Origin: Natrinema limicola JCM 13563
GTDB lineage: Archaea > Halobacteriota > Halobacteria > Halobacteriales > Natrialbaceae
Assembly: GCF_000337475.1 (NCBI RefSeq)
Contig: NZ_AOIT01000034.1
Location: forward strand, 110,735 to 155,823
DNA length: 45,089 nt
Direction: 5' to 3'
Part shown: piece after piece, positions 15,558 to 22,421 of the stretch
How positions within the stretch are numbered: position 1 is the stretch's first letter
Layout: each line of letters starts with the position of its first letter
Position numbers and translations under genes: made by a program
The notes under the pieces: model-generated
Told to the model about the DNA's origin: nothing
What the model saw: the letters and a program-made list of their open reading frames with translations, nothing else
The model's database searches: none

Positions 15558-15865
15558 CGCAAAGCGTCGTGCGAATCGACGAAGCGACACTGTTCGAGCT
15601 GTTGACCGTCGCGAGTCTTTTTCTGGTCGCACTCTTTGGGACGCTGATCGCCTATCAGGCCTACCGCGGCTACCGCCGGAACGATGCCCAGTCGATGCTG
15701 TATCTCGCCATCGGATTACTGTTGTTGACGCTGTGTCCGTTCGTGCTCAACGTCGCGGTGACGACGCTGATCGACCCGGAACGGATCGTGATCGCGCTGC
15801 TCGAGAACGTGAGTCGGCTATTCGGACTGGTCGCGATCACGTACTCGTTGTATGGCCATCATTGA
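15554..15865 (+). CDS. DUF7521-like membrane protein paired with the HTH regulator
   Basis: A 103-residue protein with three helices (LFELLTVASLFLVALFGTLIAYQAY, SMLYLAIGLLLLTLCPFVLNVAVT, ENVSRLFGLVAITYSLY). Size and context fit the haloarchaeal DUF7521 family, usually found just after a winged-helix gene; a sensor or anti-regulator role is unproven. Start ATG 15554 overlaps the upstream stop. Its TGA (15863-15865) merges with the left end of an 80-bp palindromic repeat, so the repeat may have fixed the C-terminus (YGHH). Confidence 0.72.
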   Translation: MTQSVVRIDEATLFELLTVASLFLVALFGTLIAYQAYRGYRRNDAQSMLYLAIGLLLLTLCPFVLNVAVTTLIDPERIVIALLENVSRLFGLVAITYSLYGHH

Positions 15866-15944
15866 GACGGGCTGCTGTCCCGATGTCCCGGTGGGCCCGC
15901 ATGCGGGTCGCGGCCGGCCGGCACTGACTGACAGGAGTCCGTCT
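15865..15944. repeat. Palindromic repeat A, copy 1
   Basis: An 80-bp imperfect palindrome. Left end AGACGGGCTGCTGTCCCGAT, right end GACAGGAGTCCGTCT, with arms meeting at a GCGGGC-type centre. Same family as 19272, 21801, 25683, 28720, 31207 and 36229. It abuts the stop of the DUF7521-like gene. Confidence 0.85.
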
Positions 15945-16200
15945 GCTCGGTGAGTGAGGCAAACGGAAAACGAGCCCACGACGTGGTAGCTGCAGGGCCG
16001 AAGCGATCGGGCGGCTATCGATATCGACTCCGAATGGCATCTCGAGAGTCGTCACGCGACACGGCCCGCGAGAGGGGGAACGCGGGACCGTGGTGGCACG
16101 CGTCGCGACCCTGGGATGATCGGATGCGGGGAGATCCGGGGGACCATCACGGAGTCAGTGAAGGGCTATTTCGTCCCCCGCTCGTTTCGTCCAGTGCCAT

Positions 16201-16238
16201 CGTATTAGTAATACGAGCGCGTTTTCTGGGTCGGAAAA
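16201..16238. promoter_or_regulatory. Two palindromes upstream of a universal-stress pseudogene
   Basis: CGTATTA-G-TAATACG (16201-16215) is a perfect 7-bp inverted repeat. It is followed by TTTTCTG-GGT-CGGAAAA (16222-16238), a one-mismatch version of the site at 15148-15164 with the same CGCG in front. A TTACC-type A/T-poor stretch follows. This was probably the control region of the gene now decayed downstream. Confidence 0.4.
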
Positions 16239-16310
16239 CGCAGTGTTACCGACGTATGTCCTGCGATTACTCACCCCAGGATTCTTCGCGGTCGCTATGT
16301 GAGGGGCAGT

Positions 16311-16575
16311 ATGTACTCTCTCGCGGGAACTGACTCCGTTCACACGACGGCGATCCGTACGTCCCTCGTGGAACGCGCGACGCCGAGACCGACCGGCGAT
16401 CGGTGACGCCTGCCGACGTACTCTGCGAGGCCACAGCGGGCTGCGATGCCGACGAGATCGTCATCGGTGCACACGGTAGCGAACCCGACACGACGCGCGA
16501 CGTCGGTGCGACTACACGAGAGGGTCTCGCGGCTGCGGATCGGCCGGTCGTCGTCGTGCCGATTCCCGATCTCTA
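16311..16575 (+). pseudogene. Universal stress protein remnant
   Basis: From GTG 16403 the frame encodes a clear UspA C-terminal half: TPADVLCEATAGCDADEIVIGAHG, then ADRPVVVVPIPDL. The N-terminal half is missing. An out-of-frame ATG at 16311 gives VHTTAIRTSLVE, which looks like the upstream strand but in another frame, and a TGA at 16331 stops the later frame. So the gene carries a deletion and a frameshift. Its 3' end runs into repeat B at 16572. The surrounding 770 bases (15866-16635) hold no intact gene. Confidence 0.65.
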
Positions 16576-16629
16576 CAGATCAGCAAGGCGAGTGCCTCGG
16601 GGCGTGACCCCGAGGCGGTTCACCGCTCG
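16572..16629. repeat. Repeat B, copy 1 (three-way-junction element)
   Basis: A 41-bp core (16589-16629) is identical to 25881-25921, with partial similarity extending upstream to TCTACAGA. It holds GCCTCGGGG/CCCCGAGGC (9-bp stem, CGTGA loop), then GCGGT-TC-ACCGC, enclosed by CGAG/CTCG. It ends seven bases from the stop of the minus-strand VOC gene. It may be an IS end, a structured RNA or a bidirectional terminator. Confidence 0.7.
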
Positions 16630-16635
16630 AGGCAG

Positions 16636-17430
16636 TTAGAAGGGGAACAGCGAGTCGGCCTCGAGGTCGCGTTCTATGAGTTCGATCTCGTGGCCGTCCG
16701 GGTCTTTCGTGAAGGCGTACATGTTGTCGTTGCTCTCGGGGTCGCGGTAGTCGGGGGCCTCGCGCGTCATGAGCTGGTCCCAGTCCTCGGCGAGGTCGTC
16801 GACGCGGACACAGAGGTGGCCCCAGGCGTCACCCTGCTCGTAGCTGCGGCCGTCGTAGTTGTAGGTGAGTTCGACGGACATCGCCTCGGGGGCGGCGTCG
16901 GTGGGTTCGACGAAGTAGTTCGCGAAGGTATCGGCTTCCCAGCGGCCGACTTCGTCGTAGCCGAACTTGCGGGTCCAGAAGCCAAGCGCCTCGTCGGCGT
17001 CCTCGACGCGGACCATGGTGTGGTCGAGCGACCAGAGTGCCCCTTCGTCGGGGTCGCGCTGGACGAGTTCGATCTCGTGGCCGTCTGGGTCTTTGACGAA
17101 CGCGTACCGACCGCCACAGGACTCGGGGTCGCGGTAGTCGTCGACGCCCTCGTCCATGAGTTGCTGGTAGTAGTCCTCGAGTTTACCCTCGGGAACGCGG
17201 ACCGCGATATGGCCCCAGGCGTCGCCCACTTCGGGCTCTTCGCCCTCGTTGTGGGTGAGCTCGAGCATCGCACCGTCCTCGTGCATATCCTCGGGCCCGA
17301 GATAGACGATGGTGAACCCGTCGCCCTCGTAGCGGTCTTTCTCCTCGTACTCGAGGTGCGTCTGATACCAGTCGAGCGATTTCTCGAGGTCTGCGACGCG
17401 GATCATCGTGTGGTCGAGCGTTCCGTCCAT
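16636..17430 (-). CDS. Two-domain VOC (glyoxalase-like) protein
   Basis: A 264-residue protein with two tandem vicinal-oxygen-chelate domains, each about 125 residues: LDHTMIRVADLEKSLDWYQ... and LDHTMVRVEDADEALGFWT.... Both end in the conserved KDPDGHEIELV/IE metal-site strand, with His and Glu as likely metal ligands. The first domain resembles lactoylglutathione lyase (MLELTHNEGEEPEVGDAWGHIAVRV). Haloarchaea lack glutathione, so the substrate is uncertain. I start at ATG 17430, where the first domain begins; an upstream in-frame ATG at 17457 adds nine unlikely residues. The gene ends beside repeat B. Confidence 0.88.
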   Translation of the reverse strand: MDGTLDHTMIRVADLEKSLDWYQTHLEYEEKDRYEGDGFTIVYLGPEDMHEDGAMLELTHNEGEEPEVGDAWGHIAVRVPEGKLEDYYQQLMDEGVDDYRDPESCGGRYAFVKDPDGHEIELVQRDPDEGALWSLDHTMVRVEDADEALGFWTRKFGYDEVGRWEADTFANYFVEPTDAAPEAMSVELTYNYDGRSYEQGDAWGHLCVRVDDLAEDWDQLMTREAPDYRDPESNDNMYAFTKDPDGHEIELIERDLEADSLFPF

Positions 17431-17478
17431 ATCCACAGAGAGGCCCGCGCGCTCCAAAAAATTGGCGGCTGCAGTCGT

Positions 17479-19206
17479 CTACTCTGCTCCGTCGGGTGAT
17501 TCCGCGGTCGCCTCTCGTCCACGGTGGTCGACATCTGCCGTCCTTCGTGTGGCAACCGGCTCGAGGTCCTTTCGGTCGGCGTCGAATTTCGAGAGGCCGA
17601 TGACGAGGCCGACGAGGGCGACGACGCCCAGCGGCAGGAAGACGAACGCGGGCACGCCCAGGTAGCCGTTGAGCAGGTAACAGCCCACGACGACGAGGAA
17701 GACGGTCACAGCATAGGGGATTTGGGTCCGCACGTGATCGATCAGGTCGGCCCCGCTGAACGTCGCCGAGAGCACGGTCGTGTCGGAGATCGGCGAGGAG
17801 TGATCGCCGAAGATCGCCCCGGAGAAGAGGGCACCGACGGCCACCGGGACAAGCTCGAATCCCGTTCCGAACTCGGTCGCGACCGGCACGGCGATGGGCG
17901 TGACCAGCCCCATCGTCGCCCACGACGATCCCATCGTGAACGCGACGAACGCGGCGACGAACAGGATGAGGACGGGAAGCAGCTCTGCCGACAGGTAGCC
18001 CTGAGCGAGCCCGGCGACGTAGTCGCCCGTCCCGAGCGTGTCCGCGACGCTACTGATCGTCCAAGCGAGGACGAGGATCGTCACCGCCGTCAGCATGATC
18101 CCGAAGCCGTCGAGGACGGTGTCGACGGCCTCGCCGATGTCGAACAGCCCGTAGGCGAGCCCGAGGACGATCGCCGAGACGACCATGGCGAACGATCCCC
18201 AGATCAGCGCCGTCGCGAAATTGCCCGCGCCGACGACGTCGATCAGCACCTGCGTGAGCCCCGTCTCGTTCGCGGCCGCGCCGATCGCTGTCGGCGCTCC
18301 CGCCTCGGCCTGGCTCGAGACCCACGACTGGTAGCCCGTCCAGAACGCGCTCGCGAGCGTCACCGCGATCAGGACGACGACGGGGGCAAAGAAGATCCGG
18401 AGCATCGGCCGCTGATCGATCGGCGCGCCCAGTTCCTCCTCGACCTTCTGCAGGGGCTGTGCGTCCTCGCGGTTGACGTTCCCGGTCGTCCACGCCCGAT
18501 GCTCGGCGTTGAGCATCTCGCCATAGTCCCGGCCGGTGTAGACGACGATCCCGACCATAACGATCGCCAACAGCGCGTAGGTATTGTAGGGAATCGACCG
18601 GACGAACGTCTCGAACGCCGTCGGCGCTTCCGCCGCGACGCCCATGTCCCTGTATTCACGGTCGATTAGCGAGAGCTGGAACGCGACCCAACTCGAGATG
18701 CCGAGCGTCGCGACGGGGGCGGCCGTCGAGTCGACGATGTAGGCGAGTTTCTCGCGGGAGATCCGCAACTCGTCGGAGATCTCGCGCATCGTGCTCCCGA
18801 CGATCGCCGTGTTGGCGTAGTCGTCGAAGAACATGGCGATGCCGAGAACCCACGTGGTTATCCCAACGGTTCGCTGACTCTGAAGTCGTTTCGTCGCCCA
18901 CTCGCGAACGGCGAGCGCGCCGCCGAGCCGCCAGATGAGTGCAACGCCCGATCCCAGCAACAGCGTAAAGATGAGGATCTGAACGTGAAAGCCGTCGTCG
19001 ACGATGATCGCGGCGACGATCCAGTCGAAGGTCTGTCCAATGCCGAGGCTCCCAGTGTAGATGACTGCTCCCGACCAGATGCCGAGAAAGAGCGACAGCA
19101 TCGGCCGCCGGGTCACGATCGCGAGACCGATCGCAAGCAGCGGGGGAACGAGCGAGAGCGCGCCGAACTCTGCCATAGCTACTTGATCGAGCGTCTGGCG
19201 GGTCAT
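17479..19206 (-). CDS. NhaC-family Na+/H+ antiporter
   Basis: A 575-residue membrane protein of the NhaC family, with about 12 helices. It exchanges Na+ for H+ and would work alongside the Mrp complex. Supporting stretches are MFFDDYANTAIVGSTMREIS (conserved double Asp), STAAPVATLGISSWVAFQ, FTMGSSWATMGLVTPIAVPV and FGDHSSPISDTTVLSATFSG. The last 35 residues are hydrophilic. Start could be ATG 19206 or ATG 19176 (MAEFGALSLVPP); homology begins near the second. It is separated from the VOC gene by 48 bases on the same strand. Confidence 0.9.
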   Translation of the reverse strand: MTRQTLDQVAMAEFGALSLVPPLLAIGLAIVTRRPMLSLFLGIWSGAVIYTGSLGIGQTFDWIVAAIIVDDGFHVQILIFTLLLGSGVALIWRLGGALAVREWATKRLQSQRTVGITTWVLGIAMFFDDYANTAIVGSTMREISDELRISREKLAYIVDSTAAPVATLGISSWVAFQLSLIDREYRDMGVAAEAPTAFETFVRSIPYNTYALLAIVMVGIVVYTGRDYGEMLNAEHRAWTTGNVNREDAQPLQKVEEELGAPIDQRPMLRIFFAPVVVLIAVTLASAFWTGYQSWVSSQAEAGAPTAIGAAANETGLTQVLIDVVGAGNFATALIWGSFAMVVSAIVLGLAYGLFDIGEAVDTVLDGFGIMLTAVTILVLAWTISSVADTLGTGDYVAGLAQGYLSAELLPVLILFVAAFVAFTMGSSWATMGLVTPIAVPVATEFGTGFELVPVAVGALFSGAIFGDHSSPISDTTVLSATFSGADLIDHVRTQIPYAVTVFLVVVGCYLLNGYLGVPAFVFLPLGVVALVGLVIGLSKFDADRKDLEPVATRRTADVDHRGREATAESPDGAE

Positions 19207-19271
19207 CACGGTTCCGATTCGGAGAGTTTCCCATCAGTGATGTCACACGAGTTGCCATCGAAATGCCGCTC

Positions 19272-19352
19272 ATACGGTTTGCTGTACCGATTTCCCGGTG
19301 CAACCGCAGGGCGGTCGCGGTCCCACCGGCAATGACTGACAGTAGACCGTAT
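19272..19352. repeat. Palindromic repeat A, copy 2
   Basis: 81 bp between NhaC and the GTPase gene. Left end ATACGGTTTGCTGTACCGAT, right end ACTGACAGTAGACCGTAT. It is the reverse-complement orientation of copy 5 (28720-28800) and differs from that copy at only a few positions. Confidence 0.9.
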
Positions 19353-19418
19353 CAGACGGACGACTGGCGGTCGGCACCGGCACACCCCATGCGGGTCACG
19401 GGTGTCGAGAGCCCGCGA

Positions 19419-20528
19419 TTATCGGCGCAGAATGAGTTTCAGCACGTCCTCGTCCTCGAGGACGTGGTCCGTCCCGACCTGCTGCTCGTCGTGGGTCGCG
19501 CTGGGGCCGCTGACGCGGGCAAAGCGGAACCGCTCTTCCATCTCGCCGCCGAGTTTCTCGATGGCCTCGCCGACGGTGGCTCCCTCCTCGATGACCAGCG
19601 GCTCCTCCCAGTCGACACCACGACCGGGTTTGTCCATGTAGACCCGGATGAGGCCGAGGTTCTCCCAGATGCGGTCTTTGAGCGCGTCGAGCCCTTTCTC
19701 CTTCTCGGCGCTGATGAACGTGACTTCCTCGGGATCGAGGTCGCGCTCGCGCAACTGCTCGTCGACGGTCTCCTTGTAGTCCGGCTGGATCAGGTCGACC
19801 TTGTTGACGCAGGTGATCGACGGAATGTACTCGCGGTTTTCCATCAGTCCGTCGACCAGCCGGTCGATGGTGACGTTTTCCTGTAGGTTGAGGTCGGCGT
19901 TGACGTAGCCGTGCTCGCGGAGGACGTCCTTGATGGTCTTCTCGTCTAGGTCCTGGTCGGTGCTCGAGGTGATCTTGATGCCGTCTTTGATCTTCGGACG
20001 GACGGTGACTCGTGGGGGCTCCTGATCGACGCGGATGTTGATGTCGTACAGTTCCTCTTGAAGCCGGTCGTACTGCTCGATCTCGAACACCGAGAGGACG
20101 TAGATGATCAGGTCGGCGTTTCGGACGACTGCCAGCACCTGCTGGCCGTCGCCTTTCCCCGACGCCGCGCCCTCGATCAGTCCGGGCACGTCGAGTAGCT
20201 GGATGTTCGCGCCGCGGTGGTTCAACATCCCCGGGTTGACGTCGAGCGTCGTGAACTCGTACGAGCCCGTCTCGCTCTCGGCGTTGGTCAGCGAGTTCAA
20301 CAGCGACGACTTCCCGACACTCGGGAAGCCAACCAGCGCAACGGTGGCGTCGCCGTGTTTCTCGACGGAATAACCGCCACCGCCGCCCGAACTCGACTGG
20401 TTCTCGAGTTTCTCCTTTTTCTCCGCGAGTTTGGACTTCAGCCGGCCGATGTGGGCCTCCGTCGACTTGTTGTAGGGCGTGTTGGCGATTTCTTCCTCGA
20501 TTGCCTCGATTTCATCCTCGAGCCCCAT
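19419..20528 (-). CDS. DRG-type Obg-like GTPase
   Basis: A 369-residue developmentally-regulated-GTP-binding (DRG/Rbg) family GTPase, ribosome-associated in eukaryotes and archaea. N-terminal coiled region (1-45, EDEIEAIEEEIANTPYNKST). G1 is GFPSVGKSS (67-75), G3 DVPG (113-116) and G4 NKVD. The C-terminal TGS domain (about 295-369) ends in HVLEDEDVLKLILRR. Residues 47-53 are a Ser/Gly linker. I start at ATG 20528 (MGLEDEIEAI), the usual family start; the open frame further upstream overlaps the divergent gene's promoter. Confidence 0.95.
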   Translation of the reverse strand: MGLEDEIEAIEEEIANTPYNKSTEAHIGRLKSKLAEKKEKLENQSSSGGGGGYSVEKHGDATVALVGFPSVGKSSLLNSLTNAESETGSYEFTTLDVNPGMLNHRGANIQLLDVPGLIEGAASGKGDGQQVLAVVRNADLIIYVLSVFEIEQYDRLQEELYDINIRVDQEPPRVTVRPKIKDGIKITSSTDQDLDEKTIKDVLREHGYVNADLNLQENVTIDRLVDGLMENREYIPSITCVNKVDLIQPDYKETVDEQLRERDLDPEEVTFISAEKEKGLDALKDRIWENLGLIRVYMDKPGRGVDWEEPLVIEEGATVGEAIEKLGGEMEERFRFARVSGPSATHDEQQVGTDHVLEDEDVLKLILRR

Positions 20529-20677
20529 TTGTCCGTACACAACCGGTCGTGCCGAAAAACCCTTTCGAGACCCGCACGCCGAGACGGATCGATGGCCGCG
20601 ATCGGACACGTCGAAAGAATTACCAATGCTAATGGAGTTTCGACACACATAAACGACGGGCCAGCAACCGACCACAT

Positions 20678-20881
20678 ATGCCAGACGCGTCGCAGCTGCG
20701 CGACAGTACGCAGATCGTCCTCCCCCGGGAGACACTCGTGGGGCTCGAGGCGCGGCTCGATGACGTCTGTACGGTCTCCGTTGTCGCCGAGGGCGAGGAC
20801 GACTGCCGGATCGTTGGTAGTCCGGTCGAGATCAAACGGGCCACCGAGTTCCTCGCCCGCCACGGCGTCAACGTGCGTTGA
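20678..20881 (+). CDS. VNG_1110C-like conserved small protein
   Basis: A 67-residue soluble protein beginning MPDASQLRDSTQIVLPRETL and ending ATEFLARHGVNVR. The pattern of a short strand-helix unit with IVGSPVEIKRA matches the haloarchaeal VNG_1110C family as I recall it. Function unknown. It is divergent from the DRG GTPase. Downstream, 20882-21057 shows no convincing gene. Confidence 0.75.
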   Translation: MPDASQLRDSTQIVLPRETLVGLEARLDDVCTVSVVAEGEDDCRIVGSPVEIKRATEFLARHGVNVR

Positions 20882-21057
20882 CCGCCTGAACCGTTTCTGA
20901 GTGAGTTACTGCCCTCCGGCCCGGCGGCGGCCCTGTTCGACAGATGAGCAAGACGAGTGTCCGCAGTGGGTTCGCGACGCTACCGGCTGGGCCATTGAAC
21001 TGCCCAGCGTGAACCACACCGTTGTGAGCGACTGTGGCGGGTCGAAACCAGAATGCC

Positions 21058-21081
21058 TATATTGATTTAGGCCCACCTAAA
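21058..21081 (+). promoter_or_regulatory. TATA box and DtxR-type operator before an unknown two-gene unit
   Basis: TATATT (21058-21063) lies 27 bases before the ATG at 21085. Between them is the perfect inverted repeat TTTAGG-CCCA-CCTAAA (21066-21081). This matches the form of metal-dependent DtxR/IdeR/Idr operators known upstream of iron genes in haloarchaea. Placement over the start region fits repression. The identity of the regulator is inferred. Confidence 0.6.
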
Positions 21082-21084
21082 AAC

Positions 21085-21207
21085 ATGGCGGGAAAGCAGA
21101 CAGGGAATGCGAACCCGGCGTATCAGAACCGATTCGGGGACGGGAACGTCGTCGTCGAAAGAACGATGCACGTCGACTGGTCGACCACGATGGTGTCTCA
21201 CCAGTGA
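21085..21207 (+). CDS. Small protein, first gene of a putative metal-regulated pair
   Basis: A 40-residue frame (MAGKQTGNANPAYQNRFGDG... ending DWSTTMVSHQ). It starts four bases after the DtxR-like operator and 27 bases after a TATA box, so a leaderless message is likely. Its TGA overlaps the GTG of the next gene (GTGA). There are no cysteines and no recognised domain. The promoter and overlap are the evidence that it is translated. Confidence 0.5.
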   Translation: MAGKQTGNANPAYQNRFGDGNVVVERTMHVDWSTTMVSHQ

Positions 21208-21707
21208 CCCCCGAGACGACCACCGGAACGGACGAGTACGCGATGCCGGTCGAGACGATCAGGGCGGCGCGAGACACTGTCGCCGCCCTTCAAAACACCG
21301 AGGGTGACTTCGTCGTCTCCTGTCGCGAGTCAGGGATTCGACCCGAACCGGTGACGGACGCGCGATTCGATAGCCACAGCGATGCCCAGCAGGCCTGTGA
21401 TGCCGCTTGCCGCTATCGTGACGCGATGCGAACGCTGGATCCGTCACTGTCACAGTACGACCTCGTTGTCTCGCCGGTCGACGAGACCCCACTCGAGGTT
21501 GCGAGCGTTCGCGAACAGACCGGTCGCCGACGCGCCAACGGACTCCCCGCATCGCGCCGAACCGTGACGCTCGCTGGCACCGGCAGCGACGAGTGGCTTC
21601 GCGTCGAGAACGGCCCGGTCGTTCACTTCACTGGCCCCGATTCGCTGCTCGACGATGAAGTCATCGCGCGACAACTGCGATCGAAACTCGACGAGAAACG
21701 CGGCTGA
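21204..21707 (+). CDS. Conserved haloarchaeal protein of unknown function
   Basis: A 167-residue soluble acidic protein from GTG 21204; an in-frame ATG at 21243 (MPVETIRAARDTVAALQ) is the likely alternative. The body has a helical segment (AQQACDAACRYRDAMRTLDP), then VASVREQTGRRRANGLP and a C-terminal part DEWLRVENGPVVHFTGPDSLLDDEVIARQL. It resembles a haloarchaeal DUF family I remember (perhaps DUF7552), but I cannot confirm the number. Its control by a DtxR-like site suggests a role in iron or manganese response, or in redox cofactor use. Confidence 0.7.
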   Translation: MTPETTTGTDEYAMPVETIRAARDTVAALQNTEGDFVVSCRESGIRPEPVTDARFDSHSDAQQACDAACRYRDAMRTLDPSLSQYDLVVSPVDETPLEVASVREQTGRRRANGLPASRRTVTLAGTGSDEWLRVENGPVVHFTGPDSLLDDEVIARQLRSKLDEKRG

Positions 21708-21751
21708 TCGCCGTCCGTCTTTCCAACGGCTGAACAGATCGACGTGGTGCT

Positions 21752-21954
21752 CCCCCCGCGTCGATGTCGGCGATGACGACCGTCGCGCCGCCGTCAACTG
21801 AAACGGTCTGCTGTCCCGATATCCCGGTGGGCCCGCAGTGCGGGTTGCGGTCCCACTGGAACTGACCGACAGGAGTCCGTATGAACCGGTCGGCGACTGC
21901 GCCACCGGTCACGATGGCAATCTTGTCTTCAAGCAGTGCGGTCGCTGGCTCCAT
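21752..21954 (-). pseudogene. Short-chain dehydrogenase remnant split by repeat A
   Basis: Reading the minus strand from ATG 21954 gives LLEDKIAIVTGGA, the first strand and loop of an SDR Rossmann fold, then VADRF. Repeat A copy 3 follows, and then GGATVVIADIDAGG, the second SDR strand, in the same frame. The Gly-rich SGIG loop is lost and nothing of the C-terminal part remains. The arrangement looks like insertion of the repeat into an SDR gene, followed by decay. Confidence 0.6.
21801..21882. repeat. Palindromic repeat A, copy 3
   Basis: 82 bp. Left end AAACGGTCTGCTGTCCCGAT, right end CTGACCGACAGGAGTCCGTAT. It lies inside the SDR remnant and its flanks read as the two halves of the broken fold. 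Confidence 0.85.
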
Positions 21955-22421
21955 CAGGGGGCGACAACTGTGTTCGTGTCCCCTCGCTCGAGCGGGACGT
22001 CAGCACTCGTTATCAGTCAGGTCGGGTATCCGTTGCTGGGGGGATTAAGAACCGGATCGTAGTAGGGTCGGCGCACGACTGCCCAGATTGCTGGCTCGCC
22101 AGCACGGCGTTCGGTGACTGCCCCGACTCGTCGATCCGAGAGCGACTCGCCGACGGCGCACTCGAGGCACACCCCCTCTCCGAGATGGTGCCGGTGACGG
22201 GGTCGGCACAGCGGTCCAGATCGATCCCGGCGTTCGCCGACGAGATGCTGGATAAGGCCGGCACCGACGAGCGTATCCGGGGCGCGTTCCCGCCGACGGA
22301 GTGAACCGACCCGCGTGCGGAACGACCCTCCTGTACCCGTGCTCGATGGGTGCCCGCCGGCAGTTCCCACCTCACGAAGATCGCGACCGACTACTAAGTT
22401 ACCGACGGCAACTACAGACAC
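21955..22421. other. Intergenic stretch, likely decayed DNA before the P-type ATPase
   Basis: A plus-strand open frame ends at TGA 22302-22304 and contains ALEAHPLSEMVPVTGSAQRS and AFADEMLDKAG. Codon bias is moderate and I recognise no family, so it may be the tail of a lost gene. CTACTAAGTT at 22391-22400 is a possible TATA region for the ATPase. Nothing else is seen. Confidence 0.35.

Noticed and set aside
20935-21065. Open frame with TDEQDEC resembling repeat B upstream sequence
   Set aside because: Similarity to the TCTACAGA...GAGTG part of repeat B is partial, the hairpins are absent and no start or domain is evident. Kept only as a possible remnant.
22060-22304. Possible small gene before the P-type ATPase
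   Set aside because: Codon bias is only partly haloarchaeal, no start with promoter is clear and no family is recognised; described as an intergenic stretch instead.
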